Shown: positions 35,307 through 47,286, counted from the stretch's first letter. The stretch: DNA of 64,000 nt from Hirudinaria manillensis (GCA_034509925.1 CM067527.1:9982001-10046000), one strand, 5' to 3'. Notes: generated from the letters alone by a model not told the origin. Numbers and translations are program-made.

Positions 35307-35806
35307 GCAAGACTTCTCAATGAGAAGAATCCTGAAAGTCTCAATAGCTTCAAATCATTCAGTGACCAATTGAAATCTCTCTTGACAACCAGCCTATTTA
35401 ATTCATTTTCTTAATGTGTCGAGCATCACTGCGGAGTTCTAAGTTAAAAATAACTTTTAGCAGAAATTTAAACTTGTAAATGTTCTGAATCAAAAAAAAA
35501 AATGACTTAAATAAAATTCAAAATAACAATGGCATTAGAACTGATTAAAATTATTGCGCTTTGATTACTGGCCGAGTTGTTGGATCCGAGTTTTAGGAAC
35601 CTACAAATAATAACAAGAGAGCTTTCTAACAAAGAACTCGGATAGGTTTTAGATAACCATTTCCTAGACAGGTTTTGTTGAAAACATTACGAAGGAAGCG
35701 GTGATGCAATTTTTCACTCTTAAACCAATCTCAGGAGAGATTTTCATAAATTTTTTGTAAATAAATTTTGAAAACTTATTTTTGTCTTCTCAGTAGAAAT
35801 ACATCG

Positions 35807-35812
35807 TTTATT
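35807..35812 (-). terminator. Polyadenylation signal candidate for mago nashi
   Basis: AATAAA on the minus strand, about 60 bases after the mago stop codon. Confidence 0.45.
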
Positions 35813-35873
35813 CAAACTTAATACAAAACTTCATAAACAAAGACTTCGACAAAATTCAGTGGCGTGGAATAAA

Positions 35874-36647
35874 TCAGATGGGGCTGATCTTAAAATGAAC
35901 TCCAATCAAGGCAAATACAAATAATTTCAGATCCTGAACGAGGTAGTGGAAAGTCCTCAATCCATCGGGGTCTCTGTAAAAATAAAGATCAAATGGTAAG
36001 TATTTGCTGGAAAATGAAAAACTTTAAAAAGATGCAGTTGCCTTATTAGAAGATAATAAATGTTAATTTATAAATATAAATTTGATAAATTTAAATAATG
36101 TAATATCTAGAGCCACAACTAAAGGGCAGATTCACAAAGCATCAAGCGAATACTAACTTGCTCTGGGTGACTTCGTTCAGGGCGCCAATTTTAGAAGTTG
36201 TGAATGAAATGTGTTCACTGCCCATAACAATCTCCAACTCCTGCCTCCCAACTCTGTCAGGCTGTGGCCACAGGTTGTCATCTTCCTGCAGGATCTCAGA
36301 ATCTTCAATTATCCTCTTCAGTTCCTGCATGACACCCTTGTGTACGAACACCTCTTTCCTAATCATGGTATCGTTCTTGTAATTCGAGTTGTTTGCATAC
36401 CTCAGCCTTCCTGAAAGATTTAAAACATTGCAATTTAATTCAATTCAATTTGACAATATTGTGTCTGAATCTAACGGGCCTCTAAAATGCCAATTTACAA
36501 AAAAAAAAGAGAAATACTTAAAGGAAGGTATAATATAATTTAATGTAACAAACCTTCAGGCCTTAATTCAAACTCTAAAAATTCGTGACCGAATTTTCCT
36601 TTGTGTCCGACGTAGTAACGGAGATAGAAATTGTCGGTTGCAGACAT
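35874..36647 (-). CDS. MAGOH: Mago nashi, exon junction complex core subunit
   Basis: Exons 36554-36647, 36158-36410 and 35874-35973 join in phases 1 and 2 and give 148 residues, close to the usual 146-148. The sequence follows the family closely: [20 protein letters not shown] at the start, [11 protein letters not shown] and [20 protein letters not shown] in the middle, then [20 protein letters not shown], with HFKISPI at the end. Mago binds Y14/RBM8A and holds the exon junction complex on spliced mRNA, with roles in nonsense-mediated decay and mRNA localisation. It is normally a very conserved single-copy gene, and nothing here suggests decay. It converges with the small plus-strand gene. 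Confidence 0.97.
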
Positions 36648-37770
36648 ATTGATGGATGAAAATCAAATAAGATTTGGATAGCTCGTAAAATTCAGGTGCT
36701 TTTTTTATAAATCATCGCTAAGGACGAAGTATCAACGTGCAAAAGCAAAGATTAATAAAACTTGGCAATAAAATTTAAAATATTTAAAATATACGACATA
36801 TTTTTGATTTTATAAAATTTTATTTTTTCCTTTAAGCTACTTTTAAATTCTCAACCGTCAAATTACCACAAAGCACAGGTAAACCTAAAACTTTATAATT
36901 GTGTAACTGGCGATATAAGTCTTTTCATAGATTTGCATTATGTTATTAGTAATAACTTATTACTGCCATACCCAGTTAACTTTAAATTTTTAAGAAAAGT
37001 AATATTTGTTTGCTGATATGGCCTAGAAAACCTAGAAGTGTTCCTGTTATGATGAAGTTTGTTCATTAATTCGAGCTTTGTAAACGGAAATATCATTATA
37101 ACCATTATATTACATACAATATATATTATATTGCTATTATATAGAAGATTATATTACTATGATTTCACAGCGACTTGTTTAAAAACCTTTCACAAAATTT
37201 AAAGATTAGACGTTAAAGGGTATAAAATCGCATCGCCAGGAACCTGAAATTTTCTTCTGTGAGTATAATCAATAGAAAAAGATGCGTCCTAATACCGTAA
37301 GCACGTCAACAAATCAACTGCTTAGAACATACACGCATATCCTTGGTTACCAAAGCTGACTGGCCCTTCGATCGGGTTAATAAAAAAATGTATCAGCCAT
37401 TAAGCTCCAAAGAGTGCCTGAAGATTAAACTCTGATGATTTTTTTTGATACGAGTATGGAAAGCAATGCAAACATTATGCATTTTCGTTATTAAAACAAT
37501 CCGTGATGCCATTCGTATGTTTTGCATCCAATCCAATTGACATATTTTTGTTGTTGTAACCGCAGCGAATGCCAGACCGGTGTTTGTTTGTGCCCTTTTA
37601 TTGATTTTATGTGACAAATGTTCTTGAAATGGATAGAAAAGCAAGAAAAATCGCTTTCATTAAGTACATTACAACCAAAGCAATCATCACAGAGTACATC
37701 TACTTATATTCTCCAATTTAGAACTTTAGAGACAATTCAAAATATCGAGAATTAGAAAACACCGTCTTTT
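36648..37770. other. Intergenic DNA between mago nashi and the channel array
   Basis: AT-rich. No exon, repeat array or element could be supported. An 83-codon minus-strand frame at 37393-37644 lacks recognisable features. Confidence 0.55.
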
Positions 37771-39288
37771 TCATTGAAAACAACCTTTGACGAGCAAGTA
37801 AATGAGTTCAAAAACTTGGGCTACAGCCACTGCAGAAATACCCAGCCACAGACTCAACAATCCTCCGACAACACCGACCATAACGTCCCATGTGTACAAA
37901 GGTTTATCGGCTTGATGGTATGGAAAATTGTTTTTAATGGCCATCTTCACTACCAAAAGAGATTCTCCAATTTCTTTCAGGTCCCTGTGCGAGTAACTCT
38001 TGTTCGACGAATTTGTAGTTTGGTTTTTATGAAGGTTGACCAAATATTCGTAAGCAGCGTATCTTTCCAAGACTTGGGAAAAGTTTTTAATGCAATATTC
38101 AAAGAATTTCCGATATATTCCGAGTTGCATCGCATTCGGAGGCCACGACGTTGTTGATGCATAGAAATTGTATTTCTTTTCAGAACAAGGAATGAGACAT
38201 TCAGCAAAACACTCTTTAGAACTTTCCGAAACGTTGTCAGAGCATTTTATTTTTTCAATTTCTGTTCCAATCTTAGAAGATGTTTTGTTTCTTCTAAGCT
38301 TCACATCCAATATTATATTGGTCATATTTAAACAAACAAATACGTTGTTTAGCGACTCTGGAACGGCAAACCAATGAGATACACAATCGCACTTTTCATA
38401 GATTTTGTCTTGAATGCAATATTCAATACACTGATCCTGAGAGTAAGACTCTGAAGATGATGACATAAATTTCCGTTCCGTACATCCAAGTGAATTGTAT
38501 GGTTTGTCGAGTCGTTCAATATTTGTCTGGAAAATGTTGATATCGGTTTCGGTTCCAGGTGAAATTGAAATGCCTCGTTTCATGTCAGGGGGCGTTCCTG
38601 GACTGTGGATCGTTAATTTTACTTCAGTTTCCTGAGATGCTGCTAATGAAACATCATATGGCAGTAGCTGTAGACTTGGCATTCCATTGTTCAGCACTAG
38701 TGTCATTCCTCTGACTACTGTGCCTTCGCTAATGTTCACTTGACTCGTCCTAATCGTGAAACATGAATAATAATCTGCATTCCACGTTTCAGTGAAGTAA
38801 CTCTCACAGTTTCGAGTAATTTTCCAACTCTTGTCATAAAGTCTGCATTCTGAAATGAACTTAGGACAATCCTCTTTGATGGGATTCAATTTCGGTAGAC
38901 CTCTGATGAAAGACTGTACTGAATTTAATCTCAAGCCTAATCTAGATACTAGCGTGATCTTTTTAAAATATGCATTAGCTGCAATTCCTATATTATCGTC
39001 TAACAAAACTCGATTTAAGCTGCAAATCGTTACGTCAGGAAACACTATATCGTTTTTAAGATCTTCACCAATTTCTGTAGTTATCGGCCATTTGTAATAT
39101 TCAATAAAGAGTGAAACCAGGAAATAAACAAGAAGTCCAGTGCATAGCAGGAGAAAGAGCGTCCAAATGACTTTCAGAAAAATTTCTTTTGCTTTCACGA
39201 TTCGCGAAACTCCAGCAACTGATGTTGTTTCACAAAATTCTTTAAATTTTAAAACAACTTGCGACATTTTTGTATCGATTTTTTCCAT
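37771..39288 (-). CDS. DEG/ENaC channel, array member 1 (505 aa, uninterrupted)
   Basis: One frame covers a whole channel subunit. A short cytoplasmic N-terminus holds TTSVAGVSRI, where the family has His-Gly and this has Ala25-Gly26. TM1 is at about 40-61, followed by the post-TM1 signature FPDVTICSLN. A large cysteine-rich ectodomain (CIEYCIQDKIYEKCDC and CFAECLIPC) leads to a pre-TM2 WDVMVGVVGG and TM2 with the selectivity filter Gly-Ile-Ser at 483-485. The residue four before the filter is serine, as at the amiloride site of alpha-ENaC. Such subunits form trimeric Na+ channels gated by peptides, acid, mechanical force or unknown ligands; the stimulus here cannot be told. No intron is needed. 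It is the leftmost of four same-strand paralogues. Confidence 0.95.
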   Translation of the reverse strand: MEKIDTKMSQVVLKFKEFCETTSVAGVSRIVKAKEIFLKVIWTLFLLLCTGLLVYFLVSLFIEYYKWPITTEIGEDLKNDIVFPDVTICSLNRVLLDDNIGIAANAYFKKITLVSRLGLRLNSVQSFIRGLPKLNPIKEDCPKFISECRLYDKSWKITRNCESYFTETWNADYYSCFTIRTSQVNISEGTVVRGMTLVLNNGMPSLQLLPYDVSLAASQETEVKLTIHSPGTPPDMKRGISISPGTETDINIFQTNIERLDKPYNSLGCTERKFMSSSSESYSQDQCIEYCIQDKIYEKCDCVSHWFAVPESLNNVFVCLNMTNIILDVKLRRNKTSSKIGTEIEKIKCSDNVSESSKECFAECLIPCSEKKYNFYASTTSWPPNAMQLGIYRKFFEYCIKNFSQVLERYAAYEYLVNLHKNQTTNSSNKSYSHRDLKEIGESLLVVKMAIKNNFPYHQADKPLYTWDVMVGVVGGLLSLWLGISAVAVAQVFELIYLLVKGCFQ

Positions 39289-41652
39289 TTGCTTTGATTC
39301 CAGCTACGAACTTACATTGTTTCCAGTAATTAGTTTTGCAACCAAATCCGTTTTCAGTCTTAATTCTATAAAACCACTGTTTATAAAGTGATGTCAATAA
39401 TGGTTACCAGTTTTCCTAAACATCAGACGAACGCGCTCAGTTTGGATCATGAATTGCTTGTAAACACGTTTGCATGCAGCTAGCCATTCGCTTTTTTCCA
39501 TAAGGTGATTTATCCATGCACCCCTTCCAATTACATTCTCTCCCACGATTTCTGGGGTTATTCTTGTATTAATTTATTATCAATTACAAAGTAAATGGCA
39601 TTTAATTAAACTGTTGAGAAAGCATAAACAACACATTTATTGATTTAGATTTATAATCTAATATTAATGACAATCAAGATAAAAGAACGGAACAGTTCAG
39701 GCATTAACAGTAGGATCGAAGAAAATGAAATTTAATTTAATTTAATTTTTTAAATTTATTAAATATTTAAATAAATTTCTTTATTTAAAATAATAAATTT
39801 ATTTAATAAATTTAAATATTTAAATAAATTTCTTTATTTAAATTAAATTCTACCGACAAAAGTAAAGTTTTGTATTTAAAAATCATACGAAGTTTTTTTT
39901 TACAAAATTATTATTTTTTAATTTCACCTTCTGCTAACCAAACGTTCGGGCCGCCTCTCTTTAAGAGACGTCATGTTCAAAGTAAAATATCGCTTCATAT
40001 CTGTAGGAAATGGATTTTGCAGTAAAACTTTATAAATTAAGTTGAATCTTCACCTTACTTGTCATTAACATTAATACTAATAGTAACTCAGTAAGTCCAG
40101 AGTAATTAAATAATTAGATCTATATTGCGAACAATTAATTTTATAATTATTTGGAATAATGTTCAGTCTGTTGTTGTGAATGATGTCAATAATGTAATGT
40201 AGCAGTTGACAAGAAAGAGTGACTGACTCAGTAAGATTTCAATACTTCCGACTAAAAAGATACTCTCGTCTTCCAATCTAGAGACTCAATTTCGTTATAT
40301 GAATTCACGTTTAAGTGAAAATTGAGACTATTTATAGACGACATAGAAATGTCCATAGAAATGTATGTGATGTAATAATTCTAAAGTTATTTCTATGAAC
40401 TAAGAACGTATCAGAAATTAAAAAAATCAGTTATTTTTATAACATATGAAGAGCTGTTCCGAAAAGAGAGGAAAACAAGTAAAAACACGTTCACAGAAAT
40501 AACAGTACTTAAATACTGCCGACGTACTTTTTACTCGGCACGAAGTACGAAAAAAAATCAGGGACATCCTTAAAAAAGTTATTTTTCTCCGTAGGGATGC
40601 TTGCAAATCTTCTTGCGTGCACCTACTTTGCTTTGTTTTCGGATGCTGTTAATTAGGTCTGGCAAGGTTGTTGCCAAGTTGAAATCTACTCTCGTATGAA
40701 ATGCACACGCTATGAAAAGTATAATTTAGTCACTTATAAGTTACCATTTATGTATACGCTTCCTTTTGAGTTTCTCTCTTATGTTCCGCTGATCGTCGTT
40801 CACGCGTGGATAAATTTTTCTTCGATGTTCAGTCGTCTCTCAGAGTTGTCTCAGCTTGTACCTTCATTTGCTTTTATGTGTGCGGTTCACTCGTAGTTGT
40901 GGAGTATTCGACGCTTAGTAATGATCATCAGTGTCCGATTTATTTAAAATGTTTATATTTTAAGTTTTCTACTGCTACATCATATAAGTTTACATGTTTA
41001 TGGTATAAAGCAAACAAACAATTTTGTTTGAAGATCTACTAAATCATACATTGATTGTGGAAAAACACTTCCATTAGTTACAGGTTAAAGTACGATTGCG
41101 CAAACGATCTTAAGTAAGTTTATGCATTAGACTAATGTTTTGAGACATGGTGGATTGGTGTATGATCACCACAAAATAGCTTAAGATAATTGAAAACGGT
41201 TTCAGAACTTTAAATGCTGATATCTTCTTTACTTTTAGTCAGGTACATTTTAAAACAAGTACTTTTACTTAAGTCAATTTCCGAGGAGTTACTTATACTT
41301 TTACTTAAGTATTGAAAGGAAGTACTTTTCACAACACTGGAAATAAAGATTCCTATGGTAAAAGCATTTTAAGGCGTCAATCTCATTGGAGAGGAAAATA
41401 AAAATAAATTAGCTAGAATAATTCCTTTCAGGCATCCTTGACTTCACCGATACATTTTTTTTTCTTTTCCAATTTGTGTGATGTTGTTAATTATGGTCTC
41501 CAAAAAGATGAATAAATCAAACAAAGAGTTCAATAAATATGGCAATACCATCAGATGAAATTCAGTATGAACCAATATGCACATTGTTGCAAAATAGAAA
41601 TTATGAAAGCAAAACATCAAAGCATTATACCTAATGGTGGTAGGAATTCATA
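39289..41652. other. Spacer between array members 1 and 2
   Basis: AT-rich, with a short tandem duplication of a TTAAATAAATTTCTTTATTT-like unit at 39745-39845 and a probable hAT-like relic at 40503-41339. No exon was supported; the 66- and 78-codon plus frames at 40696-41042 lie inside the relic. Confidence 0.5.
40503..41339. mobile_element. Probable non-autonomous hAT-like relic
   Basis: The right end, read on the minus strand, starts CAGTGTTGTGAAAAGTACTT and continues with ACTTAAGTAAAAGTA repeats, a style of end seen in hAT elements of many animals. The left end starts CAGTACTTAAATACTG. A 7-bp direct repeat, GAAATAA, lies immediately outside both ends (40496-40502 and 41340-41346). The termini match only at CAGT, so the left boundary is uncertain. 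No transposase was seen. Confidence 0.45.
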
Positions 41653-43212
41653 TTAAGCACATCGGATATTGAAACAACCTCTTAGAAGAAAATAAGTAAG
41701 TTCGAAAACCTCGGCTACAGCCACTGCGGAAATTCCCAGCCAGAGACTCATCATTCCACCAACTACACCGACCATAACATCCCAGGTGTACAAAGGTTTA
41801 TCGATTTGCGTGATTGGGAAATTATTTTCAATTACCAATCTAACGACTAGAAGAGATTTTCCAATTTCTTTCAGATCATGGATAGAGTGACTTTTATTCA
41901 CCAGCATGTCATGACTGTTATCTTTCCGAAAGTTGATAAGTTCTTCATAGGCAGAAAATCGATCCCGTACCATCGGGTAATCGTGGATACAATGTTGAAA
42001 ATACGTCTCATACAGTCCCAGTTGCATACTATTTTGGGGCCAAAGCGTTGATGAAATTCTGAAATTGTACGTTTGTTCAGTACAAGGAATCAGGCAACCA
42101 TCTTTGCATACAGTATTGTCTTTAGAGATATTTCGAGAGCATTTTAATCCTATGAAAACATTTATGTAGTCTTTCAAAGCCTTGGCATGACTAAAATTGC
42201 CGCAGACATGAGCGTCTTCCAAAGATTTTGGAATGACAAACCAGTGGGCAACGCATCCGCATTTTTTAAAAATTTGATTTTGAATGCAGTATTCAACGCA
42301 ATGATTTTGAGTGTAAATCTCGGAGGAAAATGGAATGAACTTCTTCTTTGTGCATCCGAGTGGATTGTAGGGTTTGTCAAGTCTTGAAAGGATGGTATGA
42401 CTTAAGCCAATATCAGTCTCTGTTCCCGGTGAAAGTGAAATGCCTTTTTTCATGTCTGGAGGAGTTCCAGGACTGTGAATTGTTAATTTTACTTCAGTTC
42501 CTTGAGACGTTGCGAGGGAAATATCATATGGTATTTGTTCTTCTCCTGGTGGTCCATTGTTCAGCACTAATGTCATTCCTCTAACCGCGGTGCCTTTCTT
42601 AACTTCTAATTTACTCGTTTTAATTGTAAAACATGAATAATAATCTGCATTCCAAGTTTCAGTGAAGTTCTCTGTGCAAAATTGAGTTAACTGCCAATCC
42701 ATATCGTAAATTCTACAGTCGGCAATAAAGTATGGACAATCCTTTTCTAATAAATTTTTCTTTGGTAATATTCTTATAAAAGATGACAACGAGTGAAATA
42801 TTGAATATACATTATCAACCGAAAGTTCATCAGCAATTACTGTATAATTCTCAAATTCTTTGATATGTCTTGAAATTCTTTCTTTACTAAATTCATAAAA
42901 ATATTCTTCCTTCAGTGAAGCCAAAGCTTCATCGTTTACAACATTGTTTAAACTGCCAATGGTGACATCAGGGAACAGGATATCGTTCTTAAGATCTTCA
43001 CCGAATTCTGTCGTTATCGGCCATTTGAAATATTCAATAAACAGTTGAACAAGGAAATAAACAAGAAGTCCAGTGCAAAGCAGGAGAAAGAACGTCCAAA
43101 TAATTTTCAAGAAATTTTCTTTAATTGTCAAAATTCGCGAAACTCCAGCAACTGATGATGTTTCGCAGAATCTTTTCAACTCTAAACTAATCTTCGACAT
43201 GTTTGTAAACAA
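41653..43212 (-). CDS. DEG/ENaC channel, array member 2 (519 aa, uninterrupted)
   Basis: Organised like its neighbours: SSVAGVSRI at 19-27 with Ala22-Gly23 in place of His-Gly, TM1 at about 36-57, FPDVTIGSLN, cysteine-rich ectodomain (CVEYCIQNQIFKKCGC) and TM2 with filter Gly-Ile-Ser at 493-495. The second Cys-like position of the post-TM1 signature is Gly here (TIGSLN against TICSLN in member 1). The segment between that signature and the SFIRILPK motif is about 20 residues longer than in member 1. The C-terminus has a short extra tail (NIRCA). The ATG at 43212 is used; a second at 43200 is equally possible. Confidence 0.95.
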   Translation of the reverse strand: MFTNMSKISLELKRFCETSSVAGVSRILTIKENFLKIIWTFFLLLCTGLLVYFLVQLFIEYFKWPITTEFGEDLKNDILFPDVTIGSLNNVVNDEALASLKEEYFYEFSKERISRHIKEFENYTVIADELSVDNVYSIFHSLSSFIRILPKKNLLEKDCPYFIADCRIYDMDWQLTQFCTENFTETWNADYYSCFTIKTSKLEVKKGTAVRGMTLVLNNGPPGEEQIPYDISLATSQGTEVKLTIHSPGTPPDMKKGISLSPGTETDIGLSHTILSRLDKPYNPLGCTKKKFIPFSSEIYTQNHCVEYCIQNQIFKKCGCVAHWFVIPKSLEDAHVCGNFSHAKALKDYINVFIGLKCSRNISKDNTVCKDGCLIPCTEQTYNFRISSTLWPQNSMQLGLYETYFQHCIHDYPMVRDRFSAYEELINFRKDNSHDMLVNKSHSIHDLKEIGKSLLVVRLVIENNFPITQIDKPLYTWDVMVGVVGGMMSLWLGISAVAVAEVFELTYFLLRGCFNIRCA

Positions 43213-43366
43213 TTTCTGTCAGATGACGCCCTTACTGTTTTAATGCTATCGCAGATGAGAATTTGAAAATTCAGATATAGAATCATTTGATACTATAATC
43301 ATTATAATAATATCATGATCGTAGCTTTAGGACACACAAAAGTCTCCTTCTTTCTACATTTTACCT

Positions 43367-43375
43367 CCTTATATA
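43367..43375 (-). promoter_or_regulatory. TATA box candidate of array member 2
   Basis: TATATAAGG on the minus strand begins 155 bases above the ATG. The same nonamer lies 156 bases above member 3, which supports it as a core promoter. Confidence 0.5.
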
Positions 43376-43564
43376 CGATCGTCGATGGCAAGCACTCAAC
43401 AGTTCAGCATATGCTTATAATTAAAGCTTTAGTAAAAAAAAATAAGGAAAAGGTAATATTTTCTTGATAATTATCGTTTCTCGAAGCTTTCAATAACTCA
43501 GCCCAGCAGTTAGATTCTTATCTTCAAATATTAACTTCCAAGAAAACCTTGGTGACAACAACCC

Positions 43565-43620
43565 ACGGGTTTTCGATTGGAGTGACCGGAAAACTATTTT
43601 CAATTACCAATCTTACACTG
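43565..43620 (-). pseudogene. Fragment of a DEG/ENaC gene (pre-TM2 region)
   Basis: About 50 bases, including AAACTATTTTCAATTACCAA, match the part of array member 2 at about 41806-41853 that codes for the residues before the pre-TM2 segment. No other part of a channel was recognised around it. It looks like a relic of a lost array member or a partial duplication. Confidence 0.6.
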
Positions 43621-45753
43621 ATTTTAATGCCAGTTACAAGTAAATATTGTAATTCGCGGCACAAAATAATATAAGTAAATATTACAATTCCGGGCATAAG
43701 AAGGATGGTTTAATTTTCCAAGCACGATTGTTTTTTTCCTGCTTCTCTATCCAATCAAATCAATCATGTTTCTCGCTGTTATTTTTACGGAAATTAAAAG
43801 CCAAGTAATTGTTTATTTTATCGTTATGTAATCAATTATTTTTTTAGGAGGTGAAGAACTGTTTGTATTAAGAATGACACGAAACAAATGAAAAGAGCGA
43901 ATGAATTTTTGTAATATTGTAATTACTTCCATTTCAAAATTATTTCTGTATGTTCTGTTTCAATGTTTAAATTTATTTATTAAAATCGAATTGATTCAAT
44001 TTTCGAACATAGCTATTAAGCATGTCTTCAACGATATAAAGATACACAATTTCTTAAGCAGAAAAAAAAGCGAAATGCTTATAAATAAATAGCGTCCGAA
44101 AACTTCTGCAATGAAGGTACAAAGTCTTTTTCTCTGCTTTGCTTTCTTTCTACGTTTTATATCTTAGGAAATGGTAGACTGTAATTGCAGAGTTAAACGT
44201 TCGACTGCACCTTACATTATATTTCCTATTCCTTTGTATCGATTAAGTTTTTGGTGCTTCAAAATAATGTTAATTCCTCGTGTTAATAACAATATCCACA
44301 CCTTACGTTAAAACTTGATGTAATTTATTATCATCGAAGCACTTATCGCTTTCCAGTGAATGTCATGATGTTATTTTATTTCGTTTGCATACCTGAACAT
44401 ATTTGTCAGTAATAAGCATAATTACCTTCAATGGTAACTCAATGTCATGAATATATCGGGGTCCGAGTAATCAATAAAATATCTATTTTATCATTTTGAA
44501 ATGAAAGAAATTTTTATAAACATCAACAACAACGAAATGTTGGCATAATTTTATTATTTCACGCTTATAAAATTTAATTTGCAGTCTGTGACATTTAGAA
44601 ATGTTGACTCTGAAAAGTTTGATTTTATTTCAATCACTACTGTTGGATAAATTCGAAAATATCCGATGAACACTAGAAAAGGAAACGATTTCAAAGTTTT
44701 CCGAGAGAAATCAGAAGAAAGGTTATTAACATTTACATTTACATATATTTAGCCAATTTTTAACGTGCTCCATTTTATCCCAAAGTGATGTAAGGGCACC
44801 AACAAGCAAACCATCAGACACAAACTAAATTAATAAAATGAAAATATATCAATTTACGAAAAAGGTAAATTAAAAATAATTAATAATAAATTCAATAATA
44901 ACCCACAAAAAAAGCTTCATGAAAGATTTTCAAAGAATATATTTATTACGATGTAAAATGTATTCATGCAGAAATAGCAGACAATTTTCTTGATGTCATA
45001 TCCATAATTTCGTTGACAGGTGTATCGAATTTCGATAGAACGACAGCATTAAAATGATCATTACCACATTTGAAGCCAACTTTATTATTTTATATAAAAA
45101 ATTTTTAACATTTACGGAAGGCAAGAAGTCCATTATCTTCATCATCCTTTACTATATCATTCGTCATTATTTTTAGAGCAGATAATTTGATGAATATTAG
45201 TAAAGATATATTTCTTTTATAATTAATTTGATCAGGTTTAATTACTTTCTTTCGCCGCTTATCTATTTAGGCCAGCATCTTCGATTTGGAAAACTCATGA
45301 CGTGCCCCATTTTATCAAAAAATTATTTCCAAAATTTGAAATATTGCAATTGGTGGAGCAGTCATTAAGTTGTTTTTTCCAGCCTGTTTTCCGATTAAGC
45401 TGCAGTTAGGCTTTATTTTTAAATTGCTTCTCAAAACGTTGACTTATCAATAGTTAATTTTTCTAGCAGTGATATACTGTTGATTTTTCTTATCAGCGCA
45501 AGAATTACTTGGTAAATTATTTTAAATCCAAAGTGATCTTTCATTCCAAGTCAAAAATACTCGTTTAATATTCTAATTATGTTTTATTCGTGCACAACTT
45601 TGCGTAAAGTGTTTTTCGCAAGAAAATTCCCGGCGATTTTCAGCAACACCATTGAACATTGTATTAGATACATCGATAAAAAGCAATTTGTCCCTAGAAA
45701 AGCTAAATACATTTTGGCTAACATTTGACAGTTGTCGTTTTGCTGACATTTCA

Positions 45754-47286
45754 TTATTTGAAAAAGCTTTTGACGATTAAATAAATGAGTTCTATCACCT
45801 CTGCTATGACCATAACTGAAATCCCCATCCAGAGACTTAGTAATCCTCCTACAACACCAACCATAGCATCCCAGGTGTACAAAGGTTTGTCAACGTGGAT
45901 ATAAGGAACGTCGTCTTCAAAGAGCAATTTCACGACCAGCAGAGATTTTTGAATTTCTTTCAAATCGCTAACAGAGTAGCTTAAATTTTCATTTGTTTCG
46001 TTGATTGCAGATCCATTATTGCGAATATCGATCAAATAATCGTAGGCAGCATATCGCTCACGGACCTTTGGAAAATCTTGAAGACACCGTTCGAAATATT
46101 TCTGATATATTCCTAATTGCATGGAATCTTGAGGCCATGAAGTCGATGAAACGAACGAATTATAGGATTTTTCGGAACAAGGAACAAGACAGCTCATCAT
46201 GCAGTCCGTGGTGTGTTTCGAGTTATTTGTTGAACAAAATACTTCAACCTCACCTATCCTATATTCATCTTCTGATGAAAAACGAGAGAAATTGCCACAA
46301 ATCGGGACATTCTCTAGGCTTTCTGGGATCGCAAATCGATGGGCAACGCATCCACATTCATTAAAAATCTTGAGTTGAGTGCAGTGTTCGCTGCAAAGAT
46401 GATAAGAGTACGTTTCAGAAGATGATTCCAAATGCTTTCGTTTCGTACAACCAAATACATTGTGTGGTTTGTCAAGTCGTTCAAGATTAGTCTGAACAAT
46501 ATTGATATTTGTTTCTGTTCCAGGCGCGAGTGTAATCCCTTTTTTAAAGTTAGCCAGACTTCCAGGACTATGAATTGCCAATTTTACTCCATTTCCTAAT
46601 GAACTTTCTAGTGTAAGATCGTACGGAATTTGTTCTTGACTTGGTGCTCCATTGTTCAGTACCAACGTCATTCCTCTCACTATTGTGTCGTTGCTAATAT
46701 TCAATTGACTCGTTTTAATTGTAAAACATGAGTAATAATCTGCATTCCAAATTTCAGTGAAGTTGTCCGTGCAGGTTTCATTAAACTGCCAATCTATTCC
46801 ATAAAGTTTGCATTCTGCAATGAATTTAGGACAATCCTCACTTATTGTACTCCATTTCGGTAAATTTCTTACATACGATGGTATGGAGTAATATAGCGAA
46901 TACAAAACGTCTTTCGCTTCTGGAAATGAAATCATGAGATCATTGACCATTCGGAAATAAGATTCTATCAAATTTCTGTTACTTTCATCGTTAATAATTC
47001 GATTTAAGCTGCAAACAGTAACATCGGGAAACACGATGCTACTCTTGATGTCTTCGCCAAACTCCGTAGTTGTTGGCCATTTGTAATAATCGTTAATGTG
47101 ATTAACCAGGAAATGAACAAGAATACCAACTGATAGCAGCAGTAGAAACGCCCAAACGACTTTCAAACCAATCTCTTTTGTTTTCACAATTCGGGAGATT
47201 CCGGCAACTGATGTGGTTTTGAGAAATTTCTTCAATTCTACAACAACCTGTGACATAATGTTAAGAATCCTTTTTTTAACGAACAA
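45754..47286 (-). CDS. DEG/ENaC channel, array member 3 (510 aa, uninterrupted)
   Basis: A complete subunit in one frame: TTSVAGISRI with Ala28-Gly29, TM1 at about 43-62, FPDVTVCSLN, ectodomain with CSEHCTQLKIFNECGC, and TM2 with filter Gly-Ile-Ser at 488-490 in a LLSLWMGIS context. It is nearly identical to member 4 except for residues about 104-143 and scattered sites. The first ATG (47286) adds ten residues not present in member 4, whose start corresponds to the second ATG at 47256; which is used is open. Confidence 0.95.
   Translation of the reverse strand: MFVKKRILNIMSQVVVELKKFLKTTSVAGISRIVKTKEIGLKVVWAFLLLLSVGILVHFLVNHINDYYKWPTTTEFGEDIKSSIVFPDVTVCSLNRIINDESNRNLIESYFRMVNDLMISFPEAKDVLYSLYYSIPSYVRNLPKWSTISEDCPKFIAECKLYGIDWQFNETCTDNFTEIWNADYYSCFTIKTSQLNISNDTIVRGMTLVLNNGAPSQEQIPYDLTLESSLGNGVKLAIHSPGSLANFKKGITLAPGTETNINIVQTNLERLDKPHNVFGCTKRKHLESSSETYSYHLCSEHCTQLKIFNECGCVAHRFAIPESLENVPICGNFSRFSSEDEYRIGEVEVFCSTNNSKHTTDCMMSCLVPCSEKSYNSFVSSTSWPQDSMQLGIYQKYFERCLQDFPKVRERYAAYDYLIDIRNNGSAINETNENLSYSVSDLKEIQKSLLVVKLLFEDDVPYIHVDKPLYTWDAMVGVVGGLLSLWMGISVMVIAEVIELIYLIVKSFFK

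Larger units (their letters stand above)
43213..45753. other. Spacer between members 2 and 3, partly duplicated at 48.2-49.9 kb
   Basis: From about 43700 the sequence recurs in the next spacer. For instance CATAGCTATTAAGCATGTCT is found near 44008 and again near 48687. Extra DNA, absent from the other copy, lies at about 44350-45150. A channel-gene fragment lies at 43565-43620. Confidence 0.7.

Noticed and set aside
35273-35420. Plus-strand peptide SLNSFKSFSDQLKSLLT, resembling the end of a LINE reverse transcriptase
   Set aside because: The match is short and overlaps the last exon and 3' UTR of the small gene; not enough to call an element.
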